From positions 248,001 to 312,000 of the forward strand of contig NZ_JAAONY010000001.1 in assembly GCF_011602085.1 (NCBI RefSeq): a stretch of 64,000 nucleotides of DNA, read 5' to 3'. The translations under genes and the position numbers were made by a program. Numbering within the stretch: position 1 is the stretch's first letter; each line of letters starts with the position of its first letter. Below the pieces are notes generated by a model, which did no database searches, was not told where the DNA came from, and saw nothing but the letters and a program-made list of their open reading frames with translations. This document shows, one piece after another, positions 25,498 to 33,950 of this stretch. Source of the DNA: Pseudoteredinibacter isoporae (GTDB lineage: Bacteria > Pseudomonadota > Gammaproteobacteria > Pseudomonadales > Cellvibrionaceae).

Positions 25498-26700
25498 TTA
25501 AAGTTCTCTCAAATCCTTGGCGGGCTCACCCGTGTCCAGCACCCTTTGCCAATCTTTTAATCGCTTGGCAATCAACTCGCTGGTACGTGGATTGGTTTCC
25601 CATTCATAGGCGCGCTCCATCACATAGATGGCTTCTTTGCGCTTGCCTTGCTCCCAATATATGAAAGCGGTTAGCTGCTCAAAGTTCCCTTCTTTCTCTT
25701 GAAGTTTCTTGGCTTTTTTCAGGTTTTCCAGAGCACTGTCAAAGCGCTTGTCGCGATAATCTCTCTGGGCGTTGGCAAAATGATAGTAAGGGTTACGCTG
25801 ACGATGCCGCGATGATTTCTCGGACAGTATACTCGCTTCGTCAGGGCGGCCCGTCATACGATAAAGGTTCGCCAGATTGGACATGACGCTGTAGTCCCGA
25901 CGATTCAGTGTCAACGCCTTAAGATAGGCACGCTCGGCCAATTCCAAACGGTTGATGCGCCGCAACGCCAGACCCAGATTGCCCCAGGCCACCACTTTTT
26001 TCGGGTCGGCTTTAATCGCCGAGTGGAGATACTTAAACACCGTGGGCCAATCGTCTTCAAACATGGCGTCAACCGCCAGGTTATTAAACTGAAGCGCCAG
26101 GGCTTCATGATCGCTGATTTCACGACTCGGATAAAAATGACTAAAACGGTCCATACGGAAATCGACGATTTTCTTTCGACCAGTTGCCAGGGTCGCAACA
26201 ATATTGACATGACGAAAACGCAGCAATAAATCTTTTTCGCCCAGACTCCAGCTGGGTGGTAAATCCACCTCCTGAAACGAAACACGCAAGTTGACGTATC
26301 GGCTCATGGCAATAAACAGCGCCGAGTAAGACAGGCAATTTGCTTCACCTGCCGAGAACGCCCCTTCAGCACTGTAGTGGGCATCTGCCCGATAAGACAT
26401 ACCCGTTGACGGATGATTGATGGCATTGTGAACTTCAATCAGGCGACGCCCTGTTGCACCTTTGCGCCGCACATAGGTATCGGCAAAGGTTTTCATATCC
26501 GGGCTCATGTACAGAAATTTATTCAGTTCTTCTTCAACGTCAAGCGCGGGATAGTTTTCAAGAAAGGCTTCGAGCTGTTCGGTGCTTGCTGCACCTTTGG
26601 GCACATTATGCTGGGGCGCTCCGCAGGACACTAAGAAGCAGCTGCTCATGAACACCAGCAGCCACTTTAGCGAAGCGTTTAAGGTTGTCGAACCTGCCAT
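25498..26700 (-). CDS. Transglutaminase-like/TPR lipoprotein
   Basis: A 400-residue envelope protein. The signal sequence ends in a lipobox FLVSC with Cys26 as the lipidated residue. Residues about 60-200 form a transglutaminase-like (papain-fold) domain with GEANCLSYSALFIAMSRYVN carrying the catalytic-type Cys and RHVNIVATL the His. About 200-400 consist of TPR units (WGNLGLALRRINRLELAERAYLKALTLN, in two pieces, then YSVMSNLANLYRMTGRPDEA). The start at 26700 follows a GGAGG 8 bases upstream; a farther start at 26736 lacks one. The function is unknown; the domain set suggests a periplasmic scaffold or peptidase-like protein. Confidence 0.8.
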   Translation of the reverse strand: MAGSTTLNASLKWLLVFMSSCFLVSCGAPQHNVPKGAASTEQLEAFLENYPALDVEEELNKFLYMSPDMKTFADTYVRRKGATGRRLIEVHNAINHPSTGMSYRADAHYSAEGAFSAGEANCLSYSALFIAMSRYVNLRVSFQEVDLPPSWSLGEKDLLLRFRHVNIVATLATGRKKIVDFRMDRFSHFYPSREISDHEALALQFNNLAVDAMFEDDWPTVFKYLHSAIKADPKKVVAWGNLGLALRRINRLELAERAYLKALTLNRRDYSVMSNLANLYRMTGRPDEASILSEKSSRHRQRNPYYHFANAQRDYRDKRFDSALENLKKAKKLQEKEGNFEQLTAFIYWEQGKRKEAIYVMERAYEWETNPRTSELIAKRLKDWQRVLDTGEPAKDLREL

Positions 26701-26747
26701 TGCTTTGCCTCCAGTAATCACGACGACGCAAAGCAATGGACTTTTGA

Positions 26748-27440
26748 TTATGCTTTTTTATCTTCCTCAATGGCCCAATCCAGGGCGTCCAAGTGCTGTT
26801 TGCGCGCTTTTACTTTTGTCGCTGCAAACGCGTTGGCATTAAGTGTTGCCATATGCTGCGCCATGGCCGCAGCCTCTTGCTGCAGCGCTTCTTCATTGGC
26901 GACTGTTTTGTCCAGGAAACCTGCATCAACAGCCGCCACAGGATTAAATACCTCTGCATTGATCATAGCACGATTGAAATAAACCGGCGCAAGACGACCT
27001 CGACATAACTCAATGCCCGCATGATGCATGGTCAAACCAATCGCAACTTCATTCAAGCTGATTTTGTATTCACCTTCAACACCAATGCGATAGTCCGAGG
27101 CTAATAACAGAAAAGCGCCCTTGGCAATTGCGTGACCATTACAGGCGGCAATGATCGGCTTAGGAAACGCCAACATACGACGAGTCAGACGGGAACCCGC
27201 ATCCACCATATCCCGTACCGCCGCCATGCCGCCCTGCTGCATCACACCAAGGTCATATCCACCACTCAACATACCTTCGCGACCGGTAAAAATAACCGCT
27301 TTGAACGGTGCCGCTTCAGCGCGGTCCAGCGCTTCGTTGATGGCCGCGATCATGGCGGGGGACAGCACATTGACTTTGCCATTGTCGAAGCGGAGCGTAA
27401 TCGCGTGCTCGGTTTCAGTGTAGTGGATGAGGTCGCTCAT
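26748..27440 (-). CDS. Enoyl-CoA hydratase/isomerase family protein (crotonase)
   Basis: A 230-residue crotonase-fold protein, a little shorter than the usual 255-270. The oxyanion-hole segment GYDLGVMQQGGMAAVRD and the CNGHAIAKGAFLLLASDYRIG stretch are typical. Where classical hydratases have two Glu residues, here NEVAIGLTMHH lies near the second site. That makes isomerase, hydrolase or a degenerate activity possible. An upstream gap of 39 bases separates it from cyaY on the same strand, and the lipoprotein gene follows after 47 bases. Confidence 0.85.
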   Translation of the reverse strand: MSDLIHYTETEHAITLRFDNGKVNVLSPAMIAAINEALDRAEAAPFKAVIFTGREGMLSGGYDLGVMQQGGMAAVRDMVDAGSRLTRRMLAFPKPIIAACNGHAIAKGAFLLLASDYRIGVEGEYKISLNEVAIGLTMHHAGIELCRGRLAPVYFNRAMINAEVFNPVAAVDAGFLDKTVANEEALQQEAAAMAQHMATLNANAFAATKVKARKQHLDALDWAIEEDKKA

Positions 27441-27479
27441 AAAATTTCCTGTTCTGTATCTCTGGACCTTGTCTCAGGT

Positions 27480-27794
27480 CTATAGGGTTATCGGCCCGTC
27501 AGATTGCTCCGTCAGCACGCGGTTCAATAGCTCGTGCAAGCTCTCACCCGTGGTTGTGCATCGCCATTGGCCATCGTCCCACTGACAGTGAAAGCCGCCG
27601 GATTTGGCAGCCACCCAGATTTGCTGCATCGCCAGCTGGCGGGAAACAATCACCTGGGTATCGGTATCTTCACAGTCGATGGTTAAAATTCCTGAGCTGG
27701 ATTCAAAGTCCAAGGCGCCTTCGCACTCATCAATGGCATCTTCCAGGGCCAACAGGGTTGCTTCAGCTTCGGCTAGGAATTCAGCTTCATTCAT
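27480..27794 (-). CDS. cyaY: Frataxin-like iron-sulfur assembly protein CyaY
   Basis: A 104-residue bacterial frataxin that binds iron through an acidic N-terminal helix (EFLAEAEATLLALEDAIDEC) and regulates cysteine desulfurase IscS. The beta-sheet part shows GILTIDCEDTDTQVIVSRQ, WVAAKSGGFHCQWDDGQW and a C-terminal LHELLNRVLTEQ. Its position divergent from lptM-lysA-dapF is the order seen in E. coli and Pseudomonas. Confidence 0.93.
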   Translation of the reverse strand: MNEAEFLAEAEATLLALEDAIDECEGALDFESSSGILTIDCEDTDTQVIVSRQLAMQQIWVAAKSGGFHCQWDDGQWRCTTTGESLHELLNRVLTEQSDGPITL

Positions 27795-28105
27795 GGTCTT
27801 ATCTCTCTATGTGTCTCTTTTGTCTTTCTGTAATTCGCACTCTGCGTTTTGCACCGTGAAGGCGTGCATCAACGACTCGATCAGACCAAGCATTGTAGCA
27901 TGACCGAATTTGAACATTAGACACAGGGTCAATGTTGCCAAAGCTATATCCACCGCCGCCTTTACCGTATACTGCGACGTGCACAATAAAACCCGTCCGC
28001 ACATTGCGAACGGGCCTCATGTCGCGAAGAAAGAAGGCATGACGATGACCAAACGCTTACCGCCAGCGAGCAAGAAGCGTTAATAGACTCATTGAGAGAA
28101 CGACT
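27795..28105. other. Divergent intergenic region between cyaY and lptM
   Basis: About 310 bases without a supported gene. It holds an imperfect hairpin at about 27992-28014 (CCCGT ... ACGGG) and a 7-bp inverted repeat AACGCTT ... AAGCGTT at about 28052-28082. No clear sigma-70 promoter stands out. Short frames on both strands look non-coding. Confidence 0.5.
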
Positions 28106-28237
28106 ATGAAAAAAACCTATGCAATGATTTTCGCTCTGCTGGTCCTGGCCGGACTGAGCGCCTGCGGCCAGAAAGGTCCTCTGGTTCTGCCTCCACCTGA
28201 ACCCGCACCGCAGGAAGAACCCGCTGAAAGCGAGTAA
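28106..28237 (+). CDS. lptM: LPS assembly lipoprotein LptM (YifL)
   Basis: A 43-residue lipoprotein beginning MKKTYAMIFALLVLAG, with lipobox LSAC (Cys20) followed directly by GQKGPLVLP and a proline- and glutamate-rich tail. The C-G-Q-K-G-P-L motif is the hallmark of YifL/LptM, which helps oxidative maturation of LptD in the outer-membrane LPS translocon. It begins with GAGAG about 7 bases before the ATG and sits 43 bases upstream of lysA, as in E. coli and Pseudomonas. Confidence 0.9.
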   Translation: MKKTYAMIFALLVLAGLSACGQKGPLVLPPPEPAPQEEPAESE

Positions 28238-28280
28238 TTCCGGCAATACCTTCAAACGATAACGATACAGCAATAGCATC

Positions 28281-29519
28281 ATGCAAGATTTTCACTATCA
28301 AGAGCAGCAGCTCATGGCGGAGCAGTGCCGTCTGGACAGCATTGCCGACCAATTCGGTACGCCTTGCTATGTCTACAGCCTGGCCCATATCCGCCGCCAA
28401 TACCAAGCCTACGCCGATGCCCTGGGCAGCCGGGGTATGGTGTGCTACGCGGTAAAAGCCAACTCCAATATCGCCGTTCTGCAACAGCTCGCCAAGCTCG
28501 GCTCGGGCTTTGATATTGTCTCGGAAGGCGAACTGGAACGTGTTCTGGCCGCTGGCGGCGACGCGGAAAAGATCGTCTTTTCCGGTGTTGGTAAAAAACC
28601 CCATGAAATGCGTCGCGCTCTGGAAGTGGGTATCCATTGTTTTAATGTGGAATCCGAAGCCGAACTGGATGTCCTGGCTCAGGTGGCCGAAGAGATGGGT
28701 AAAACCGCAGCCGTATCCCTGCGCGTAAACCCCGATGTGGATGCCAAGACCCATCCTTATATTTCGACCGGTTTGAAAGAGAACAAATTCGGTATCGATA
28801 TCAAGCGCGCACCTGAGGTGTATAAGAGAGCCGCTGCCAAACCTTCGTTAAAAGTCGCCGGCATCGACTGTCATATCGGTTCCCAACTCACTGAGCTGGC
28901 TCCCTTTATCGATGCTCTGGATCGCCTCCTGCAATTGGTCGACAAGCTCGAAGCGCTGGGCATAGAACTGGAGCATATGGATCTCGGCGGCGGCCTCGGT
29001 GTGAACTATCAAGGCGAACAGCCTCCGGCGATCGCCGAACTTGTCGAAGCGGTTATCGAGAAGACAGCCGGACGCAAGGAACAACTGGTTTTTGAACCTG
29101 GGCGCTCCATTGTTGCCAATGCCGGCATTTTGCTGACCCGCGTGGACTATCTCAAGCCCACCGAGCACAAGAACTTCGCCATTATTGATGCCGCCATGAA
29201 CGACAATATCCGACCCTCGCTTTACCAGGCGTGGCAGCAGGTATTGCCGGTCGCCGAACGCCATGAAGAAACGTTGGAATGGGACTTGGTTGGCCCAGTC
29301 TGTGAGACCGGTGATTTTATGGCCAAGCAACGCCAATTGGCGCTGACTGAAGGAGATTTATTGGCGGTGATGTCCGCAGGAGCCTATGGCTTCACCATGA
29401 GTTCCAATTACAATAGTCGCCCAAGAGCCGCCGAAATTCTGGTTGACGGCGACACGGCACATCTGGTTCGCAAGCGTGAAACCATTGCCGAATTACTGGC
29501 CCAGGAGCAGCTGCTGTAA
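28281..29519 (+). CDS. lysA: Diaminopimelate decarboxylase
   Basis: A 412-residue PLP enzyme that decarboxylates meso-diaminopimelate to L-lysine. The PLP lysine is in YAVKANSNIAVLQQLAKLG (about residues 56-74), followed by GFDIVSEGELERVLAAGG. Also present are HIGSQLTELAPF, the glycine-rich DLGGGLGVNY, EPGRSIVANAG and the C-terminal CETGDF and GAYGFTMSSNYNSRPRAAEI. It is clearly the lysA of the conserved lptM-lysA-dapF group; dapF, whose product is its substrate, follows 67 bases later. Confidence 0.96.
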   Translation: MQDFHYQEQQLMAEQCRLDSIADQFGTPCYVYSLAHIRRQYQAYADALGSRGMVCYAVKANSNIAVLQQLAKLGSGFDIVSEGELERVLAAGGDAEKIVFSGVGKKPHEMRRALEVGIHCFNVESEAELDVLAQVAEEMGKTAAVSLRVNPDVDAKTHPYISTGLKENKFGIDIKRAPEVYKRAAAKPSLKVAGIDCHIGSQLTELAPFIDALDRLLQLVDKLEALGIELEHMDLGGGLGVNYQGEQPPAIAELVEAVIEKTAGRKEQLVFEPGRSIVANAGILLTRVDYLKPTEHKNFAIIDAAMNDNIRPSLYQAWQQVLPVAERHEETLEWDLVGPVCETGDFMAKQRQLALTEGDLLAVMSAGAYGFTMSSNYNSRPRAAEILVDGDTAHLVRKRETIAELLAQEQLL

Positions 29520-29586
29520 GCCTGCCTGTGCCGCAGAGCGTTAGCCTGTTAGAAGCCGAGTGTTAAAAGCGTAGAAGGAAAGTGTT

Positions 29587-30417
29587 GTGAGACTGAGATT
29601 TACCAAGATGCACGGCCTGGGAAATGATTTCGTCATGATCGACGCCGTCAGCCAGCGCATCCGACTCAGTGCAGAGAAAATTCGCAAGATCGCCGATCGC
29701 CGTTTTGGCATCGGCTGCGATCAACTATTGATCGTTGAGATCCCCAGCCGCCCGGATGCCGATTTCAAGTATCGCATTTTTAACTGCGATGGCAGCGAGG
29801 TAGAAAACTGTGGCAATGGCATTCGCTGCTTTGCCAAGTTCGTCCGCGAACGCAAGCTCACCGGGAAAAACATCATCCGCGTAGAAACCAAAGCCGGCGT
29901 GCTGATACCCGAGATCGACGAAGATGGTGATGTCATTGTTGATATGGGCAAACCCGAGCTGGCTCCAGCCCAGATCCCGTTCCAGGCCGACCAGCAACAA
30001 CCGCGTTACACACTGGAGCTGCAACACGGCAATATCGAAGTGGGTGCAGTCTCCATGGGTAATCCCCATGCGGTTCTTCAGGTCGAGAGCTGTGAAAGCG
30101 CTCCCGTTGAAGACTGGGGACCACAAATTGAAGCCCACCCGAAGTTTCCCAAGAAAGTGAATGCCGGCTTTATGGAGGTTTTGTCTCCTCACGAGATCAA
30201 TCTGCGCGTCTTCGAACGTGGAGTCGGTGAAACTCTGGCCTGTGGCACAGGTGCCTGTGCGGCTGTGGTCAGTGGTCGCGAGCAGGGCCTGCTGGATGAA
30301 GAGGTCAAAGTTAACCTTCCCGGTGGCAGCCTGAACATCAAGTGGCCAGGGCGAGATCATCCGGTTATCATGACAGGGCCCGCGATTACGGCGTTTCATG
30401 GACAAATAAAGATATGA
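29587..30417 (+). CDS. dapF: Diaminopimelate epimerase
   Basis: A 276-residue PLP-independent racemase that interconverts LL- and meso-diaminopimelate for lysine and peptidoglycan. The two catalytic cysteines are in CDGSEVENCGNGIRCFAKF (the NCGNG Cys) and LACGTGACAAVVSG (the ACGTG Cys). The N-terminus is the standard FTKMHGLGNDFVMID. The start codon is GTG at 29587 with AAGGAAAG upstream. The stop codon overlaps the ATG of the DUF484 gene (ATGA), indicating coupling. Confidence 0.96.
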   Translation: MRLRFTKMHGLGNDFVMIDAVSQRIRLSAEKIRKIADRRFGIGCDQLLIVEIPSRPDADFKYRIFNCDGSEVENCGNGIRCFAKFVRERKLTGKNIIRVETKAGVLIPEIDEDGDVIVDMGKPELAPAQIPFQADQQQPRYTLELQHGNIEVGAVSMGNPHAVLQVESCESAPVEDWGPQIEAHPKFPKKVNAGFMEVLSPHEINLRVFERGVGETLACGTGACAAVVSGREQGLLDEEVKVNLPGGSLNIKWPGRDHPVIMTGPAITAFHGQIKI

Positions 30418-31094
30418 GCAACATAGAAAGTGCCATTGATGAGCAGGACATTGTCGAGTTCCTGAAGAACGACCCGGAATTTTTCCTGCGCCATCCGAAT
30501 CTGATCACCGACATTCAGCTGCCCCATGCCAGTGGCAACGCCATTTCCCTGATCGAACGTCAGGTCAGTGTGTTGCGCGATCGCAATATGGAAATGCGCC
30601 ACCGCTTGAGCAGTCTGCTGGAAAATGCCCGTGACAACGACAAGCTGTTTGATAAAACCAAGCGCCTTGTTCTCGCCCTGATGGAAGCCCAGGACCTGGG
30701 TGATATCGTCGATGCTCTGTTCTACAGCTTTAACAGCGAGTTTAAAATTCATTACACCACCCTGCTGCTGTTCAGTAAGGATGACAATATCGATGCCGGC
30801 CCCGCCCGCATCGTAACTCTGAACGAAGCCCGTGAACCGCTGGGCGCCCACATCAAATCCGGCAAAGCCAGCTGCGGTCACTTCGATGGCAACACCATCC
30901 ATTATCTCTTTGAAGATAATGCCGCCAAAGTCGGCTCTGCCGCAATTGCCCCCTTGATTCACGGCAACTGTTTTGGCCTGCTGGCCATTGGTAATCGCGA
31001 TTCTGATTACTATCGTTCGAGCATGGGCACACTGTTCCTGTCCTATATTGCCGACATGCTCAATCGCATTGTGCCCAAACATCTGCCGGCATAA
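30414..31094 (+). CDS. DUF484 family GAF-like protein
   Basis: A 226-residue protein of the DUF484 (YigA) family. The N-terminus has DIVEFLKNDPEFFLRHPNLI and the helix SLIERQVSVLRDRNMEMRHR; the C-terminal half (about residues 80-220) is GAF-like. It lies between dapF and xerC, as in E. coli and Pseudomonas, and its ATG overlaps the dapF stop by 4 bases. The function is unproven. The longer frame from 30342 runs inside dapF and is not a real extension. Confidence 0.9.
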   Translation: MSNIESAIDEQDIVEFLKNDPEFFLRHPNLITDIQLPHASGNAISLIERQVSVLRDRNMEMRHRLSSLLENARDNDKLFDKTKRLVLALMEAQDLGDIVDALFYSFNSEFKIHYTTLLLFSKDDNIDAGPARIVTLNEAREPLGAHIKSGKASCGHFDGNTIHYLFEDNAAKVGSAAIAPLIHGNCFGLLAIGNRDSDYYRSSMGTLFLSYIADMLNRIVPKHLPA

Positions 31095-31097
31095 TTC

Positions 31098-32000
31098 ATG
31101 AACAACCTGTCGCAACAGAGCCAGGCCTTCTGCGATTACTTGCAGCAGGTTCGACAGGTTTCTCCCCATACTCTGGCGAACTACCGCCGCGACCTGAATA
31201 AATTTATTGGCTACTGCGAGAGCCAAAATCTGGAAAGCTTGGAACCTCTCAGGGCGCACCATATTCGCCAATGTGTCGCCCAGCTGCACAGGCAAGGGTT
31301 AAGCGGTCGCAGTTTGCAGCGGTTGTTGTCTGCACTGCGGTCCTGGTTTCGTTTTGCCATCAAAGAACAATGGATAAAACAAGACCCAAGCGCTGGCATC
31401 AGCGCCCCGAAAACCAGCAAGCCCCTGCCCAAAACCATGGACGTCGATCAAACCGCCGACTTTATGAGCGTGGATCACGAAGATGCTTTTTTCCAGGCTC
31501 GCGACGGCGCCATACTGGAAACCATGTATTCTTCAGGTTTGCGCCTGGCTGAACTGACTGACCTGAATCTCTCCGATGTTGATTTTAAAGCTGGCACCCT
31601 TCTGGCTCGCGGTAAAGGCAATAAGCAACGCCTTCTGCCTCTTGGAAAACTGGCAATGCGGGCACTTCAAGACTGGCTGCAAGTGCGCAGCTTGCATGCA
31701 AAAGATGATGAGCCCGCTGTCTTTATCAGCAAACGCGGCACCCGCTTAAAACCGCGCAGCATTCAAGCCCGCTTCGATCGCCAGAGTTTAGCCAAAGGCC
31801 ATCCGGTAAATCCGCATATGCTCCGGCATTCTTTCGCCAGTCACATGTTGGAATCCAGTGGCGATTTGCGTGCCGTTCAGGAATTACTCGGGCACGCCAA
31901 CATTTCAACTACCCAAGTGTATACTCATCTGGATTTCCAACATCTCGCCAAGGTATACGATAAAGCCCACCCCCGTGCCTTGAAACCCAAAGACGAATAA
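31098..32000 (+). CDS. xerC: Tyrosine recombinase XerC
   Basis: A 300-residue site-specific recombinase that with XerD resolves chromosome dimers at dif. The N-terminal SAM-like core-binding domain is at about residues 5-95 (FCDYLQQVRQVSPHTLANYR). The catalytic domain has the Arg in MYSSGLRLAELTDL, Lys in GKGNKQRLLPLG, HMLRHSFASHML, the His in LLGHANISTTQ and Tyr in VYTHLDFQHLAKVY. Its context between DUF484 and a HAD gene is the conserved xerC neighbourhood, which argues against an integrase. Only 3 bases separate it from DUF484. Confidence 0.95.
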   Translation: MNNLSQQSQAFCDYLQQVRQVSPHTLANYRRDLNKFIGYCESQNLESLEPLRAHHIRQCVAQLHRQGLSGRSLQRLLSALRSWFRFAIKEQWIKQDPSAGISAPKTSKPLPKTMDVDQTADFMSVDHEDAFFQARDGAILETMYSSGLRLAELTDLNLSDVDFKAGTLLARGKGNKQRLLPLGKLAMRALQDWLQVRSLHAKDDEPAVFISKRGTRLKPRSIQARFDRQSLAKGHPVNPHMLRHSFASHMLESSGDLRAVQELLGHANISTTQVYTHLDFQHLAKVYDKAHPRALKPKDE

Positions 32001-32009
32001 GAATTTACC

Positions 32010-32741
32010 ATGGCTACACTCAAGCTTATTTGCTTCGATCTGGACGACACCCTGTGGTCAACCAAACAGGTCATGCTCGAAGCCGAGAAACACTGCTATG
32101 CAATGCTGCAAGAAAAAGCCCCCGTACTGTGTGAACACTATGATTTGAAATCGCTTTTCGCCGCCCGCGTGGAAAAATGGAAAGTGCTGCTTGCAAAAAA
32201 TCCGGAGTTAAAACATCAGGTCAGCCAGCTCAGACAGCAATCGCTTGCGCTGCTGTTACAGGACTACGACTTTTCAGAGCATGATGCCTCAAGCCTTAGC
32301 GCAGAAGTATTTGAGCTTTTTATGCATTGGCGACACAAGCCGGTTTATTTTAACAATGCGCTGGAGACTCTGGCTGAACTGAAAAAACACTATCATCTCG
32401 CCGCCATTACCAATGGCAATGCCTGCAGTGAACGTCTGGGATTGGATCAGTATTTCAGCCTGCATGTGAGTGCCGAAGAGCTGGGTGTTGGCAAACCGGA
32501 GGCCAAACCCTTTTTGCACACCCTGAATCATTTCAAGGTAAATGCCGACGAATGCTTGCATGTGGGCGATAACCCGGACGATGATATCTGGGGGGCACAA
32601 CAAGCAGGCTTACACAGTTTGTGGTTTAACCGTAAACAGGAAGTCTGGCCCCATAAAGAGTATCAAGCCAGTCTGGAAGTTGATGCCTTGGAAAAAATAC
32701 CTGCAGCGGTGAAGCAGCTGCAGGACGCTTTATCACGCTAA
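32010..32741 (+). CDS. HAD-superfamily hydrolase (YigB-like)
   Basis: A 243-residue HAD phosphatase. Motif I is CFDLDDTLW (about residues 8-16), motif II AAITNGNA, motif III the Lys in VGKPEAKPF and motif IV HVGDNPDDDIWGAQQAG. It corresponds in position to E. coli yigB, an FMN phosphatase, and starts 9 bases after xerC. Substrate specificity is not visible; FMN or other small phosphates are plausible. Confidence 0.88.
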   Translation: MATLKLICFDLDDTLWSTKQVMLEAEKHCYAMLQEKAPVLCEHYDLKSLFAARVEKWKVLLAKNPELKHQVSQLRQQSLALLLQDYDFSEHDASSLSAEVFELFMHWRHKPVYFNNALETLAELKKHYHLAAITNGNACSERLGLDQYFSLHVSAEELGVGKPEAKPFLHTLNHFKVNADECLHVGDNPDDDIWGAQQAGLHSLWFNRKQEVWPHKEYQASLEVDALEKIPAAVKQLQDALSR

Positions 32742-32754
32742 GCGATGTCGAATG

Positions 32755-33021
32755 CTAGATCGGTCTCGAACCGTATTTGCTTTGGGGCTTTCTCGGTGGA
32801 TCAGCCATAACATCCGGTGCGATCCCTTGAATTTCTCCACCTTGCATTAGAAATTCCTGCACCTGGCGCTCCAATTCTTCCCGTATACCCTCTCGACATT
32901 TTGGCGTGAAGGAATGTTCCCTATCCAATTTCGCCAAAGATTCCAAACCTCCTGTTAGAATTTTTCCAGACTTCAAGCTAGCAGTTGCTTTACCTTTTTT
33001 ATGGCTTTTTAATACTGTCAT
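32755..33021 (-). CDS. sutA: SutA-like protein
   Basis: An 88-residue basic protein. The C-terminal half (about residues 48-88) reads LERQVQEFLMQGGEIQGI, then DVMADPPRKPQSKYGSRPI. This matches what I recall of the C-terminus of SutA, a Pseudomonas RNA polymerase-binding factor active in slow growth; in P. aeruginosa, too, I recall the gene lying near glnK-amtB. Unlike SutA, the N-terminal region here is Lys/Ser-rich (SHKKGKATASLKSGK) rather than strongly acidic. The assignment is from the C-terminus and synteny and may only mean a related factor. Convergent with the HAD gene, 13 bases between stops. Confidence 0.5.
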   Translation of the reverse strand: MTVLKSHKKGKATASLKSGKILTGGLESLAKLDREHSFTPKCREGIREELERQVQEFLMQGGEIQGIAPDVMADPPRKPQSKYGSRPI

Positions 33022-33326
33022 GTCGTCTCACACCCTAAGAACACATCCTTTAACTTAGGTATAGTTGAACGACACAAGCTCACCAATGAACAACAGAGCA
33101 GTGCGTCACATTTTTCATCTTTTTTCGTCAACTTTTACGAAAGCAGCAGACTAGACAGGCGTAAATTTTCTTTACAGCGCGCCTTTATAATTTTTAATTT
33201 TATGAGCAACTCTGATCGATCATATTTAAAGAGTGCTTTTATTTCGCTTAATGCAGTGACAAATATTGCTTAATAAAAAGTAACGGCCAAAAATCAGAAG
33301 GCAAGAAAATAAAGAGAGCAGAATGA

Positions 33327-33402
33327 GGAAAGTGGAAAGTGGAAAGTGGAAAGTGGAAAGTGGAAAGTGGAAAGTGGAAAGTGGAAAGTGGAAAGTGGAA
33401 AG
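33327..33402. repeat. Tandem GGAAAGT heptamer array, about 11 copies
   Basis: Ten perfect copies of the heptamer GGAAAGT (33327-33396) are followed by a partial copy, GGAAAGA. The array lies in the ~430-base gap 33022-33447, upstream of the SutA-like gene and downstream of glnK; nothing else is evident in that gap apart from AT-rich sequence. The unit is a purine-only strand except T and the number of copies could vary by slippage. A minus-strand frame over it encodes the same seven-residue unit repeatedly and is a by-product. No similar array was seen elsewhere, but related pyrimidine-rich tracts occur at 1985 and about 47270. Confidence 0.9.
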
Positions 33403-33447
33403 AAGGATAAAATCCGCTACCGGCATGGCCAGTAGCGGAAACATAAA

Positions 33448-33870
<423 letters not shown>

Positions 33871-33900
33871 TCATCCAAATAAATACCCTTTAGTAGCAAA

Positions 33901-33919
33901 GGCCCCGGATTCCGGGGCC
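33901..33919 (-). terminator. GC-rich hairpin between amtB and the second glnK
   Basis: Perfect stem GGCCCCGG / CCGGGGCC with a 3-base loop, read on the minus strand after the amtB stop and followed by TTTGCTA. It may terminate or attenuate transcription from amtB into the second glnK. Confidence 0.6.
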
Positions 33920-33950
33920 TGCTTGAGGTGTTGCGTTCTTCGGCAAATGC

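Noticed and set aside
31098-32000. xerC as an integrase of a mobile element
   Set aside because: Conserved dapF-DUF484-xerC-HAD order shows it is the chromosomal recombinase.
33327-33402. Heptamer array as a CRISPR
   Set aside because: No spacers between repeats and a 7-base unit; no cas genes in the window.
33226-33444. Minus-strand frame with repeated LSTFHFP
   Set aside because: It is the translation of the heptamer array; a period of 7 bases necessarily gives a 7-residue repeat.
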